From Bacteroidales bacterium (GTDB taxonomy: Bacteria > Bacteroidota > Bacteroidia > Bacteroidales > UBA932): a stretch of DNA of 13,746 bases. The stretch covers positions 1-13,746 of the forward strand of contig JAIKYL010000021.1 in the NCBI GenBank assembly GCA_024683255.1. Direction: 5' to 3'. Both the position numbers and the translations under genes were made by a program. Below, in pieces: positions 7,052 to 13,117 of this stretch. Position 1 is the first letter of the stretch; every line of letters starts with the position of its first letter. The notes below the pieces were generated by a model that worked only from the letters and a program-made list of their open reading frames with translations, did not search any database and was not told the DNA's origin.

Positions 7052-7911
7052 AACAGTATTTGGGATATATTGCCTGGCTGCTTATTCTCGTCGGCGTATT
7101 CTTCGCCGTGAGGGCAGCCATGGCTCCCCGCGGGGAGGATATCTCCTGGCAGACTGTCAAGATGGACGGTCACCGCAGCGGTACCGAATGCATCACACAA
7201 GAGAATGTGAATACGGCGCTGGGCGTCTTTGAGGAGGACGGTTATCGTGCTCCCAACGGCGAGACCTTTGACGAGGATTCCCCGGTACCTCAGGTTGCCG
7301 AAATCCTCATGGAGGTACAGCCCCAGTTGGCTTACCTGAAGGAGGTGGTGGGGCACAGTGCCCGGATGATGGATAATGATCGCGTGCATGACATGCCCAT
7401 ATCCAACCTCTTTGTAGACGTGCTCCGGGACGCCGGCTCCAAGTATTTCAAGGTACCCATGGATTTTGCCATAACCAATTACGGAGGTATCCGGGTGCCC
7501 ATGCCGGAAGGTGCCATTACCCTGGACGACATAGCTTCCATGTTCCCCTTCAAGAACTATATGTGTTATGCCAAGGTGAAGGGAAGTGAGTTAACGCGGT
7601 TGTTTGAACAGCTAGCGGAAACGGAAGAATTCCAGGCTATAAGTGGCGCCAGGGTAAAGGTGAAGGGACATAAACTGGAGAGCGCCCTCATTGGAGACAA
7701 ACCCATTGATCCCAAGAAAGTCTACAATGTTACCACCATTGACTTTCTGCTGGATGGAGGAGACGGCATCCGTATCGGCGCCATGGCCCAGGACGTGAAA
7801 CTTACCCGCGTACTGCTGAAGGATATCATGTTGGACTATATCCGGGACTGCGAATCCAAGGGCATTGTCATAGATTCCGCCTCGGATGGCAGAGTAATTA
7901 TGGAGGACTAA
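7033..7911 (+). CDS. 5'-nucleotidase C-terminal domain protein, membrane-anchored
   Basis: This 292-residue protein contains the substrate-binding (C-terminal) domain of UshA-type 5'-nucleotidases without the metal-binding catalytic domain. An N-terminal hydrophobic helix (about 10-30) should anchor it in the inner membrane or act as an uncleaved signal. The family signatures are PISNLFVDVLR (122-132), DFAITNYGGIR (144-154, matching the NxGGIR nucleoside-binding loop) and YNVTTIDFLLDGGDG (231-245, matching the base-stacking loop). The stretch 31-100 is not recognised. The ATG at 7033 overlaps the permease by 19 bases. The next gene, three bases downstream, encodes the missing metallophosphatase half. 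The two products probably work as a complex on extracytoplasmic nucleotides or related phosphoesters, but that is inference. Confidence 0.85.
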   Translation: MAKTEVKQYLGYIAWLLILVGVFFAVRAAMAPRGEDISWQTVKMDGHRSGTECITQENVNTALGVFEEDGYRAPNGETFDEDSPVPQVAEILMEVQPQLAYLKEVVGHSARMMDNDRVHDMPISNLFVDVLRDAGSKYFKVPMDFAITNYGGIRVPMPEGAITLDDIASMFPFKNYMCYAKVKGSELTRLFEQLAETEEFQAISGARVKVKGHKLESALIGDKPIDPKKVYNVTTIDFLLDGGDGIRIGAMAQDVKLTRVLLKDIMLDYIRDCESKGIVIDSASDGRVIMED

Positions 7912-7914
7912 GCC

Positions 7915-8781
7915 ATGAAGACTTCAAATTTAGTAAAGATTGGACTCATTGTCCTCACTTGTTGCCTCGTGGGCTGGTGCCTTGGCATGGGTATCAAGAA
8001 GGCCCGGAATTCCAAGCCCGTCCTCACCATCGTGCATTCCAATGACACCCATAGCCAGATGGAGCCCATCCGCAGCGGCCCCGATGCCGGTTTGGGCGGC
8101 ATCCTGGAGCGCGCTGCCTTTGTGGACAGCGTCCGCCGGGCCGACGGTCCGGAGAACGTGCTCTTCCTGCATGCCGGCGATTTCTGTCAGGGAACCACCT
8201 ATTTCTCGGAATTCAGGGGAGCTGTGGAGGTTCAGGCCCTGAACGCCATGAATTACGATGCCATTACCCTGGGTAACCACGAGTTCGACAACGGCCTGGA
8301 GGGCCTTGGAGAAATGCTTTCCGGCGTTGTGCCTCCGGTAGTGGTCTGCAACTTTGACTTCTCTCCTTTCGAGGCCGGCAAGTATATCAAGCCGTACGTG
8401 ATTGTGGAGAAGGCCGGACGCAAGATCGGCATCATCGGCGTGGTGTGCAGCCTTAAGTCGCTGGTCTCCGCTGAAACGGCGGACCGTCTGCCGGAGTACG
8501 ACATGATTCCCACCGTGCAGAAATATGCCGATTTACTTCGTCCCCAGTGCGACCTGGTGATTGCCCTCACGCACATCGGCTATACGGAGCATTCGCCCGG
8601 TGACATGACGGATCCCAAGCTTTGCGCCGCCACCCGGAACATTGACCTGTTCGTGGGCGGACATTCCCACACCTATCTGGACGGGATTGCCTGGGAGGAG
8701 AATCTGGACGGGGTCAAGATCCCTATCGTCACCTCTTATGAGTGTGGCGCCTACGTGGGAGAGATGCACTGGAACAAGTAG
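7915..8781 (+). CDS. 5'-nucleotidase-type metallophosphatase domain protein
   Basis: This 288-residue protein is the catalytic half of a UshA-like 5'-nucleotidase (calcineurin-like fold). All metal-site motifs are present: NDTH (43-46), GD (88-89), GNHEFD (120-125), the TH motif with His220, and GGHSH (248-252). These predict a two-metal phosphoesterase active outside the cytoplasm. An N-terminal hydrophobic stretch (about 9-27) serves as an anchor or signal. Its Cys residues do not fit a lipobox, because the residue before each is not Gly, Ala or Ser. The protein stops right after the catalytic domain, and the C-terminal substrate domain is encoded by the preceding gene. Its stop (8779-8781) directly abuts the stop of the convergent HRDC gene, and no terminator is visible. 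Confidence 0.88.
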   Translation: MKTSNLVKIGLIVLTCCLVGWCLGMGIKKARNSKPVLTIVHSNDTHSQMEPIRSGPDAGLGGILERAAFVDSVRRADGPENVLFLHAGDFCQGTTYFSEFRGAVEVQALNAMNYDAITLGNHEFDNGLEGLGEMLSGVVPPVVVCNFDFSPFEAGKYIKPYVIVEKAGRKIGIIGVVCSLKSLVSAETADRLPEYDMIPTVQKYADLLRPQCDLVIALTHIGYTEHSPGDMTDPKLCAATRNIDLFVGGHSHTYLDGIAWEENLDGVKIPIVTSYECGAYVGEMHWNK

Positions 8782-9231
8782 CTAGTACTCTTCCGTCCGG
8801 TCCACCAGGTCCAGGATTTCCTCTCCGTAGCGTTTTAGCATGGCAAGGCCGAAGCCCGGTATATCCAGCAGTTCCATCTCCGAGATGGGGGCTGCATCGG
8901 CAATGGAGAGCAGGATTCTCTGGTGAAGGATGTGATAGGCCGGAACGTTTTGCTCCTGAGCCTTTTCCTTCCGCCACTGGATGAGCGCCTCTTCCAGGGC
9001 CGGATGAAGGTTCAGATAGTTGGCCCGGGGATCCTTTGCCGCGTAGCACACAAAGTTAACAGCCCGCCGGATATTGATTCCGCAATGCTGGATGGAATAG
9101 GACAATTCCCTGTAAAGGCCGTCCTCCCACTCAACGGGGGGACGGCGTTTTGTTACTTCCGGGAAGTCATAGTCGGAATGAAAGAAGAGATTGCCGCTTT
9201 CGTCTACTTGGATTTGTAATAACTGTTTCAT
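8782..9231 (-). CDS. HRDC-domain protein
   Basis: The product has 149 residues. Residues about 76-145 form an HRDC domain, the small helical nucleic-acid-binding module found at the ends of RecQ helicases and RNase D. Visible features are the ALIQWRKEKAQEQNVPAY helix, the ILLSIADAAP segment and the LLDIPGFG hairpin loop followed by KRYGEEILDLV. The N-terminal 75 residues are not recognised. No helicase or nuclease domain is attached, so it is probably a nucleic-acid-binding accessory protein of unknown role. The ATG at 9231 (MKQLLQ) is chosen over an in-frame ATG at 9279, because the extension would run through the promoter at 9249-9280. It converges on the metallophosphatase gene with no spacer. 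Confidence 0.8.
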   Translation of the reverse strand: MKQLLQIQVDESGNLFFHSDYDFPEVTKRRPPVEWEDGLYRELSYSIQHCGINIRRAVNFVCYAAKDPRANYLNLHPALEEALIQWRKEKAQEQNVPAYHILHQRILLSIADAAPISEMELLDIPGFGLAMLKRYGEEILDLVDRTEEY

Positions 9232-9248
9232 GTCTCTTATGTTTTTTG

Positions 9249-9280
9249 CAAAGGAAAGAAGGCCGATCCGTGTTCGCAAA
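9249..9280 (-). promoter_or_regulatory. Promoter of the HRDC gene
   Basis: On the minus strand TTTG (9280-9277) is followed after 20 bases by TTCCTTTG (9256-9249), one mismatch from the -7 consensus TAnnTTTG. The predicted start leaves a leader of about ten bases before the ATG at 9231, which supports the shorter N-terminus. Confidence 0.5.
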
Positions 9281-9381
9281 AAAAGAAACGTTTACTTTAA
9301 AAAACGGCTCCAGACTGTGCTGTGAGGCCGATATCCGGCCCGCTCATCGGCCAAAAACCCTGCAAAAAACTTTCACGGAAC

Positions 9382-9414
9382 AAAAAAACGGCCCTGCAGA
9401 GAGCTGCAGAGCCG
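9382..9414 (-). terminator. Rho-independent terminator of yicC
   Basis: Read on the minus strand, CGGC (9414-9411) and CTGCAG (9409-9404) form one arm. The loop is CTCT, and CTGCAG (9399-9394) and GCCG (9392-9389) form the other arm, with one mismatched pair between the two stem blocks. A run of seven Ts (9388-9382) follows at once. It lies about 30 bases after the yicC stop and indicates that transcription ends before the HRDC promoter. Confidence 0.8.
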
Positions 9415-9442
9415 ATAGGACTCAAAAAAGCTATACGGCAAA

Positions 9443-10342
9443 TTACAGGATATTCATGGACTGCTCCCGGATTTTCTCCAGTTCGTCCTTCATCCGTACC
9501 ACCAGCTGCTGGATGCCGGCGTGATTGGCTTTGGACCCGGTGGTGTTGATTTCCCGGCCCATCTCCTGGATGATGAATCCCAGTTTTTTGCCAGGATAGG
9601 GCTCCGAATCAATCACTTCCATGAAATATTTGCAATGCTGGCGCAGGCGTACCTTTTCTTCGTTGATGTCGTATTTCTCCAGATAGAAGATCATTTCCTG
9701 TTCCAGGCGTTCCGGATTGGGCTTGGCGGAGAGTTCGGCCAGGGCTTTGTCAAATTTCTCCCGTACGGTGGCAATGCGCTCTCCTTCAAGGGCTTCCACC
9801 TGTTCGTACAGTTTCAGGATGCCATTTACCCGGGATGTTACATCGGCATAAAGGGCCTTACCTTCATTCGCGCGATAGGCGCAGAGCTGATCCAGGGCGC
9901 TGTCCAGGGCGGCCGATACGGCGGGCCAGTCTTCCGGCCCTATCACATCTCCCTTCCGGGCGTCCACCACATCCGGGAGACGGAGGATGGCATTGGCCAG
10001 GACACTGCCCACGCCGGGATCCTTGAGGAAGGTTTTGGTCATGACCGTTTCTTCGTCCAGGGCTTTTACGGCGCTTTTCCAGTAGCTGTGGAAGACCTCC
10101 TGGTTCACGCTGTGGGCCGAATCCGAAGCGCCCGCCTCGAAAGTGAGATACAGATCTATGGTTCCGCGTACCAGCTTTTCTGCCAAACGCTTGCGCACTT
10201 CCAGGTCTTTGTCTTTGGGGAGGAGGGAACTTTTGAGGTTGATATCGGCACTCTTGCCGTTGAGGGAGCGGATCTCCAGGGTGATCTTTCCGCCAGCGAT
10301 TTGGGCTTCGGCTTTGCCGTAGCCGGTCATGGACTGAATCAT
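9443..10342 (-). CDS. yicC: YicC family endoribonuclease
   Basis: The product has 299 residues and is full-length for the YicC family, which has been shown to act as an endoribonuclease in other bacteria. The N-terminal YicC domain opens with the family signature IQSMTGYGKAE (2-12) and has EIRSLNGK shortly after. The C-terminal DUF1732 part includes ERLEQEMIFYLEKYDINEE and ends with GFIIQEMGREINTTGSKAN and a LEKIREQSMNI tail. The ATG at 10342 is chosen because YicC proteins begin at MIQSMTGYG, and the -7 element lies just upstream; an in-frame ATG at 10420 would place the promoter inside the gene. In many Bacteroidales yicC is followed by gmk (from memory); here a terminator follows instead, so it appears monocistronic. 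Confidence 0.92.
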   Translation of the reverse strand: MIQSMTGYGKAEAQIAGGKITLEIRSLNGKSADINLKSSLLPKDKDLEVRKRLAEKLVRGTIDLYLTFEAGASDSAHSVNQEVFHSYWKSAVKALDEETVMTKTFLKDPGVGSVLANAILRLPDVVDARKGDVIGPEDWPAVSAALDSALDQLCAYRANEGKALYADVTSRVNGILKLYEQVEALEGERIATVREKFDKALAELSAKPNPERLEQEMIFYLEKYDINEEKVRLRQHCKYFMEVIDSEPYPGKKLGFIIQEMGREINTTGSKANHAGIQQLVVRMKDELEKIREQSMNIL

Positions 10343-10357
10343 ATATTGGGTTTTTGC

Positions 10358-10389
10358 TTTGCAAAGATAGTGAATTATTCCTAAATTTG
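10358..10389 (+). promoter_or_regulatory. Promoter of the plug lipoprotein/aspartokinase-like operon
   Basis: TTTG at 10358-10361, a spacer of 20 bases and TAAATTTG at 10382-10389 give a full match to both Bacteroidetes promoter elements. The expected start, around 10393-10396, leaves a leader of about 25 bases before the ATG at 10421. The -33 box lies in the palindrome CTTTGCAAAG (10357-10366), shared with the yicC -7 element on the other strand. Confidence 0.7.
10362..10369 (-). promoter_or_regulatory. -7 element of the yicC promoter
   Basis: On the minus strand TATCTTTG (10369-10362) matches TAnnTTTG and leaves a leader of about 15 bases before the yicC ATG at 10342. At the -33 position (about 10389-10394) only TTAC/CTTA is present, so that half is weak. 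The element overlaps a palindrome that also holds the -33 box of the divergent promoter. Confidence 0.55.
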
Positions 10390-10420
10390 TAAGATAGAAA
10401 TAAACACCACATTCTGCCAT

Positions 10421-10849
10421 ATGAAAAAGACACTCATTTTAATGACTCTTGCAACCTTGTTATGCTCTTGCGGCGCTTCCCGTCCGGCCGAGGTACTGGA
10501 TTCGGAACGATCCGTGGAAGTGGGTTATGGTAAGGAAGTTAAGCGCAATATGACCCAGCCGGTTTCCGTGGTGGATGCACCGGAGAACAATACTTACCGG
10601 AACATTTATGAGATGATTCAGGGCAAGTGCACAGGCGTTCAGGTTATGGGAGAAAAGATCATTATCCGGGGAGTCTCCACCCTCAATTCCTCCACGGATC
10701 CGCTTTTTGTGGTGGACGGACAGCCTGTTGCAAGCATTTCCCACATCAATCCCAATGACGTCAAGAGCATCAGCGTGCTCAAGGATTCCGCCGCTGCCAT
10801 ATACGGCAACCGTGGAGCCAATGGTGTGATAGTGATAACCCTCAAGTAA
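10421..10849 (+). CDS. Lipoprotein with an isolated TonB-receptor plug domain
   Basis: This 142-residue protein has a lipoprotein signal with lipobox LCSC and Cys17 as the likely lipidated residue. The rest resembles the plug segment of SusC/RagA-type TonB-dependent receptors. VEVGYGKEVKRNMTQPVSVV (about 33-52) looks like the region after the TonB box. It is followed by IIIRGVSTLN, PLFVVDGQPV, INPNDVKSISVLKDSAAAIYG and NRGANGVIVITLK at the end. No beta-barrel follows: the stop comes exactly where the plug ends, and a new gene begins eight bases later, so it is not a 5' fragment of a receptor gene. It should be a periplasmic or outer-membrane-bound plug. Its role is unknown; interaction with TonB or with receptor barrels is only a possibility. 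It has its own strong promoter. Confidence 0.8.
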   Translation: MKKTLILMTLATLLCSCGASRPAEVLDSERSVEVGYGKEVKRNMTQPVSVVDAPENNTYRNIYEMIQGKCTGVQVMGEKIIIRGVSTLNSSTDPLFVVDGQPVASISHINPNDVKSISVLKDSAAAIYGNRGANGVIVITLK

Positions 10850-10857
10850 CTAATATA

Positions 10858-12117
10858 ATGATTGTCAAGTCTTTCCTGCTCAAGCAGGATACCATTAAAT
10901 CCATTTCCGCCCTGTGTGGGAAGGATACGGTGGCCGTCATCCGGCCGGAGAAGAAAATCGAGAACATTTTGCGGGAAGCCGTTCGCAAAACCATCCGGGA
11001 AAAGAAATCGGCCCGGGAAGAGATGGACCAGGTGCGGGCCTATTTTACCACCCTGTCCGCTTCCGCTTCCTATCAGGAAAAGGCCTCGCAGATTCTCAAT
11101 TCCATTGAGGGTTACCTGCGAGAGGGCATGTATGTCATCACGTCGGAAATCTCCATCCAGGACTATGTGCTGGCCCGCTGTGCCCGCCTGTGCGCAGAAG
11201 CCGTGAACGACAAGGTGAAGGGCGTCCTTATAGACGGCACGGAGCTCATGCTCTGCCATGCCGATGCAAAGGGCGTACAGCATTTCGACTGGGTGGAATC
11301 CCGTCAGCAGATCAAGGATCGTATTCCGGAGGAAGGCCCCGTGGTCATTCCCGGCGGCTATGGCCGTTTGGATTCCGGTTATGTGGTGCGTGTGGGTAAA
11401 GACGGCGCACACATGATGGCCTCCCTCATCGGCGCTACGCTCAAAGCTCAGAGCATCGTATTCTTCATCGAAGGACGCGGCATAGACGGCATTCCGGCCA
11501 TGACTTATGACGAGGCGGCGCACTTCTGCTCATCGGCCCATGCCCCGTTTGCCTCCAGCGCCATCTGGCCCGCCAAGAACGGGGAAATCCCCATCCTGGT
11601 CAAGGACATTCAGGACAACAGCTTCGAGGGAACCATCATCTCCACCGGTTCGGCCCATAAGACGGATGTCATCTGGGATAAGGACCTCACCCTTGTAACC
11701 GTGTACGGTACGGGTCTGCTGGGCCGCGTGGGTATGTCTTCCTCCATTTTCTCCTGTCTGGCCAAGGCCGGCGTGAATGTGCGTTTCATCGCCCAGACCT
11801 CTTCCGAATACAGTATCAGTTTCGCCGTGCGCAATGCCGATAAGGAAACCACCCAGGAGGCACTCCGCGGCCTGTTCCAGGACAATCCGCTCCTTCCGCT
11901 GGACGACGTGGTGGTCCTTAATAAGGAAGTGGGCATCGTGACGGTGTTCGGCAGCCGCATGCGCAACCTTCCGGGCACTTCCGGCAAGGTGTTCGGCCTG
12001 CTGGGAGCAGCCGGTATCAACATCATCGCATCGGCCCAGGGCGGAGAAGAGTTAAGTATCTCCCTGGTGCTGGAAGAGCAGGATGTGGATAAGGCTGTGG
12101 ATTTGCTAAAAGCTTAA
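10858..12117 (+). CDS. Aspartokinase-like protein with degenerate kinase site and two ACT domains
   Basis: This 419-residue protein aligns along its length with the aspartate kinase part of ThrA-type enzymes, without the homoserine dehydrogenase part. The kinase-like region is about 1-260; the ACT domains are about 278-341 (IAQTSSEYSISFAVRNAD inside) and 357-419 (GTSGKVFGLLGAAGINI, AQGGEELSISLV). Key kinase motifs are missing. The N-terminal KFGGTSV is replaced by VKSFLLK, the VSAMG-type loop is absent, GRGGSDYTA reads as VGKDGAHMMAS (180-189), and the nucleotide motif WTDVDG reads as FIEGRGIDG (203-211). Phosphorylation of aspartate therefore looks unlikely. Domain order, length and frame are otherwise intact, so this is not simple decay. 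An amino-acid-sensing or regulatory role is inferred from the ACT domains. Its stop overlaps the convergent porin stop. Confidence 0.8.
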   Translation: MIVKSFLLKQDTIKSISALCGKDTVAVIRPEKKIENILREAVRKTIREKKSAREEMDQVRAYFTTLSASASYQEKASQILNSIEGYLREGMYVITSEISIQDYVLARCARLCAEAVNDKVKGVLIDGTELMLCHADAKGVQHFDWVESRQQIKDRIPEEGPVVIPGGYGRLDSGYVVRVGKDGAHMMASLIGATLKAQSIVFFIEGRGIDGIPAMTYDEAAHFCSSAHAPFASSAIWPAKNGEIPILVKDIQDNSFEGTIISTGSAHKTDVIWDKDLTLVTVYGTGLLGRVGMSSSIFSCLAKAGVNVRFIAQTSSEYSISFAVRNADKETTQEALRGLFQDNPLLPLDDVVVLNKEVGIVTVFGSRMRNLPGTSGKVFGLLGAAGINIIASAQGGEELSISLVLEEQDVDKAVDLLKA

Positions 12118-13100
12118 CGCTTGTAAATTTTGAAGCGCCAGGTGATGCCGATATCGAAGTTGTTCACGGCATCGTGGTTGTCCCGGAAATAGGCCGCGTG
12201 GATGCGCAGGTTCTCGTTTCCAAGAGGGAAATACTCCACACCGGCGCCCCCGTAGAAATAGTCGTTCCCGGCCGGGAGCGTAAGGTCATAGGAGATGCCG
12301 TCAATGTCCACGTTGGCGGCATCGTTCCGTTCATAGCCCACCTTGGTGCAGAGGTTCCATTTGCCCAGCGAAAGGATGGCTTTCACAATGACGGACCAGT
12401 CCGACAGCCAGTTCTTCTGCTGGAAGGAAGCGCGGTCTATGAGATCCAGATCCACCACCAGGGGGCCCAGGTCAAACTTGTTTCCCAGCACCAGATAGTT
12501 CATCTTGCGGGCATACATGTCTTCCACCAGATTGTAGCTCCAGATGGTCTTCCAGCGCGGCAGGATGTGTCCGTTCCAGTACAGGTTGTAGGAATAGGCG
12601 TTCTGCGTAACGGGGGAGATGGGGGAGGGAATGAACTGAACGGCAATGGACTGGCCCGGAGCCGGTGAATAGGCGGCGCTTACTCCGAAGGCGTAATACT
12701 GGTAAAGGTTGTTGGTAAAGGCGCCGTAGTAATAAACATCGATAGGGGCCGAATCAATCTCGTAGCCGCCAATCATGATGGGTTGTTTGCCAAAGGTGAA
12801 GGACCACTTGGGTGTAGCCTGCCATTTGAGCCACAGGAAGTCCGTGGCATTGAAGGGGTTGGTGTCCTCAATCTTTTTATTCAGGCGCTGCCGGATGCGG
12901 AAGGTAAGCTTGTCCGTCAATTGTCCCAGGATGTGCAGGTTAAGATAGTCGCCCTGAAAATGCGTACCGTAAACGCCTTCCCGCGTCTCTTGGTGAAAGG
13001 TGAAACGGGTGTCCACGGAGACTTCGTCTATATGCATCTGCTGGGCCGATGCCGCTACGCAGAGCAGCAGACCGGCAAGAAGGAGGGCAAGTCTTTTCAT
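12114..13100 (-). CDS. Outer-membrane porin-like beta-barrel protein
   Basis: The product has 328 residues, with a type I signal peptide (hydrophobic core about 4-16, cleavage after ASA at residue 19). The mature part shows alternating aromatic and polar strands typical of a beta-barrel, such as FTFGKQPIMIGGYEID, DYFYGGAGVEYFPLG and a last strand NFDIGITWRFKIYKR. FRIRQRLNKK followed by a strand with FGKQP is the kind of pattern seen in OprO/OprP-like porins, to which it is tentatively assigned. The substrate is unknown. It lies 17 bases after the serine palmitoyltransferase gene on the same strand and is probably cotranscribed with it. The stop codon overlaps that of the convergent aspartokinase-like gene (shared TTAA 12114-12117), and no terminator is visible. 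Confidence 0.72.
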   Translation of the reverse strand: MKRLALLLAGLLLCVAASAQQMHIDEVSVDTRFTFHQETREGVYGTHFQGDYLNLHILGQLTDKLTFRIRQRLNKKIEDTNPFNATDFLWLKWQATPKWSFTFGKQPIMIGGYEIDSAPIDVYYYGAFTNNLYQYYAFGVSAAYSPAPGQSIAVQFIPSPISPVTQNAYSYNLYWNGHILPRWKTIWSYNLVEDMYARKMNYLVLGNKFDLGPLVVDLDLIDRASFQQKNWLSDWSVIVKAILSLGKWNLCTKVGYERNDAANVDIDGISYDLTLPAGNDYFYGGAGVEYFPLGNENLRIHAAYFRDNHDAVNNFDIGITWRFKIYKR

Positions 13101-13117
13101 AGCTGAAGCAGCTCTGC

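Larger units (their letters stand above)
9232..9442. other. 211-base intergenic region between HRDC gene and yicC
   Basis: No gene is seen here. The region holds the HRDC promoter (9249-9280), the yicC terminator (9382-9414) and a 7-bp inverted repeat GGCCGAT/ATCGGCC (9326-9332 and 9346-9352, 13-base loop) with no T-run behind it on either strand. A weaker hairpin, 9305-9308 with 9327-9330, is followed on the minus strand by TTTTTT (9304-9299). A-runs on the plus strand recur at about 9278-9284, 9299-9304, 9353-9357, 9364-9369 and 9382-9388. Three of the window's 27 ATCGGCC/GGCCGAT sites fall in this short stretch. Confidence 0.6.

Noticed and set aside
7915..7998. Lipoprotein signal on the metallophosphatase
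   Set aside because: Cys residues at 16, 17 and 22 lack the small residue required at position -1 of a lipobox.
7033..8781. Frameshifted or broken single 5'-nucleotidase gene
   Set aside because: The two halves are in reversed order relative to fused enzymes, and each has its own start and membrane anchor.
9299..9330. Second terminator for yicC (minus strand, hairpin then TTTTTT)
   Set aside because: Only a 4-bp stem with a wobble and a mismatch next to it and a 12-base loop or more; too weak beside the clear terminator at 9382-9414.
9521..10384. 287-codon plus-strand frame opposite yicC
   Set aside because: yicC is clearly real by motifs, promoter and terminator; the overlapping frame gives a low-complexity Gly/Phe-rich product.
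10421..10849. Truncated SusC-type receptor pseudogene
   Set aside because: It has a lipoprotein signal, a clean stop at the plug boundary, its own promoter and a new gene eight bases later; no barrel remnants follow.
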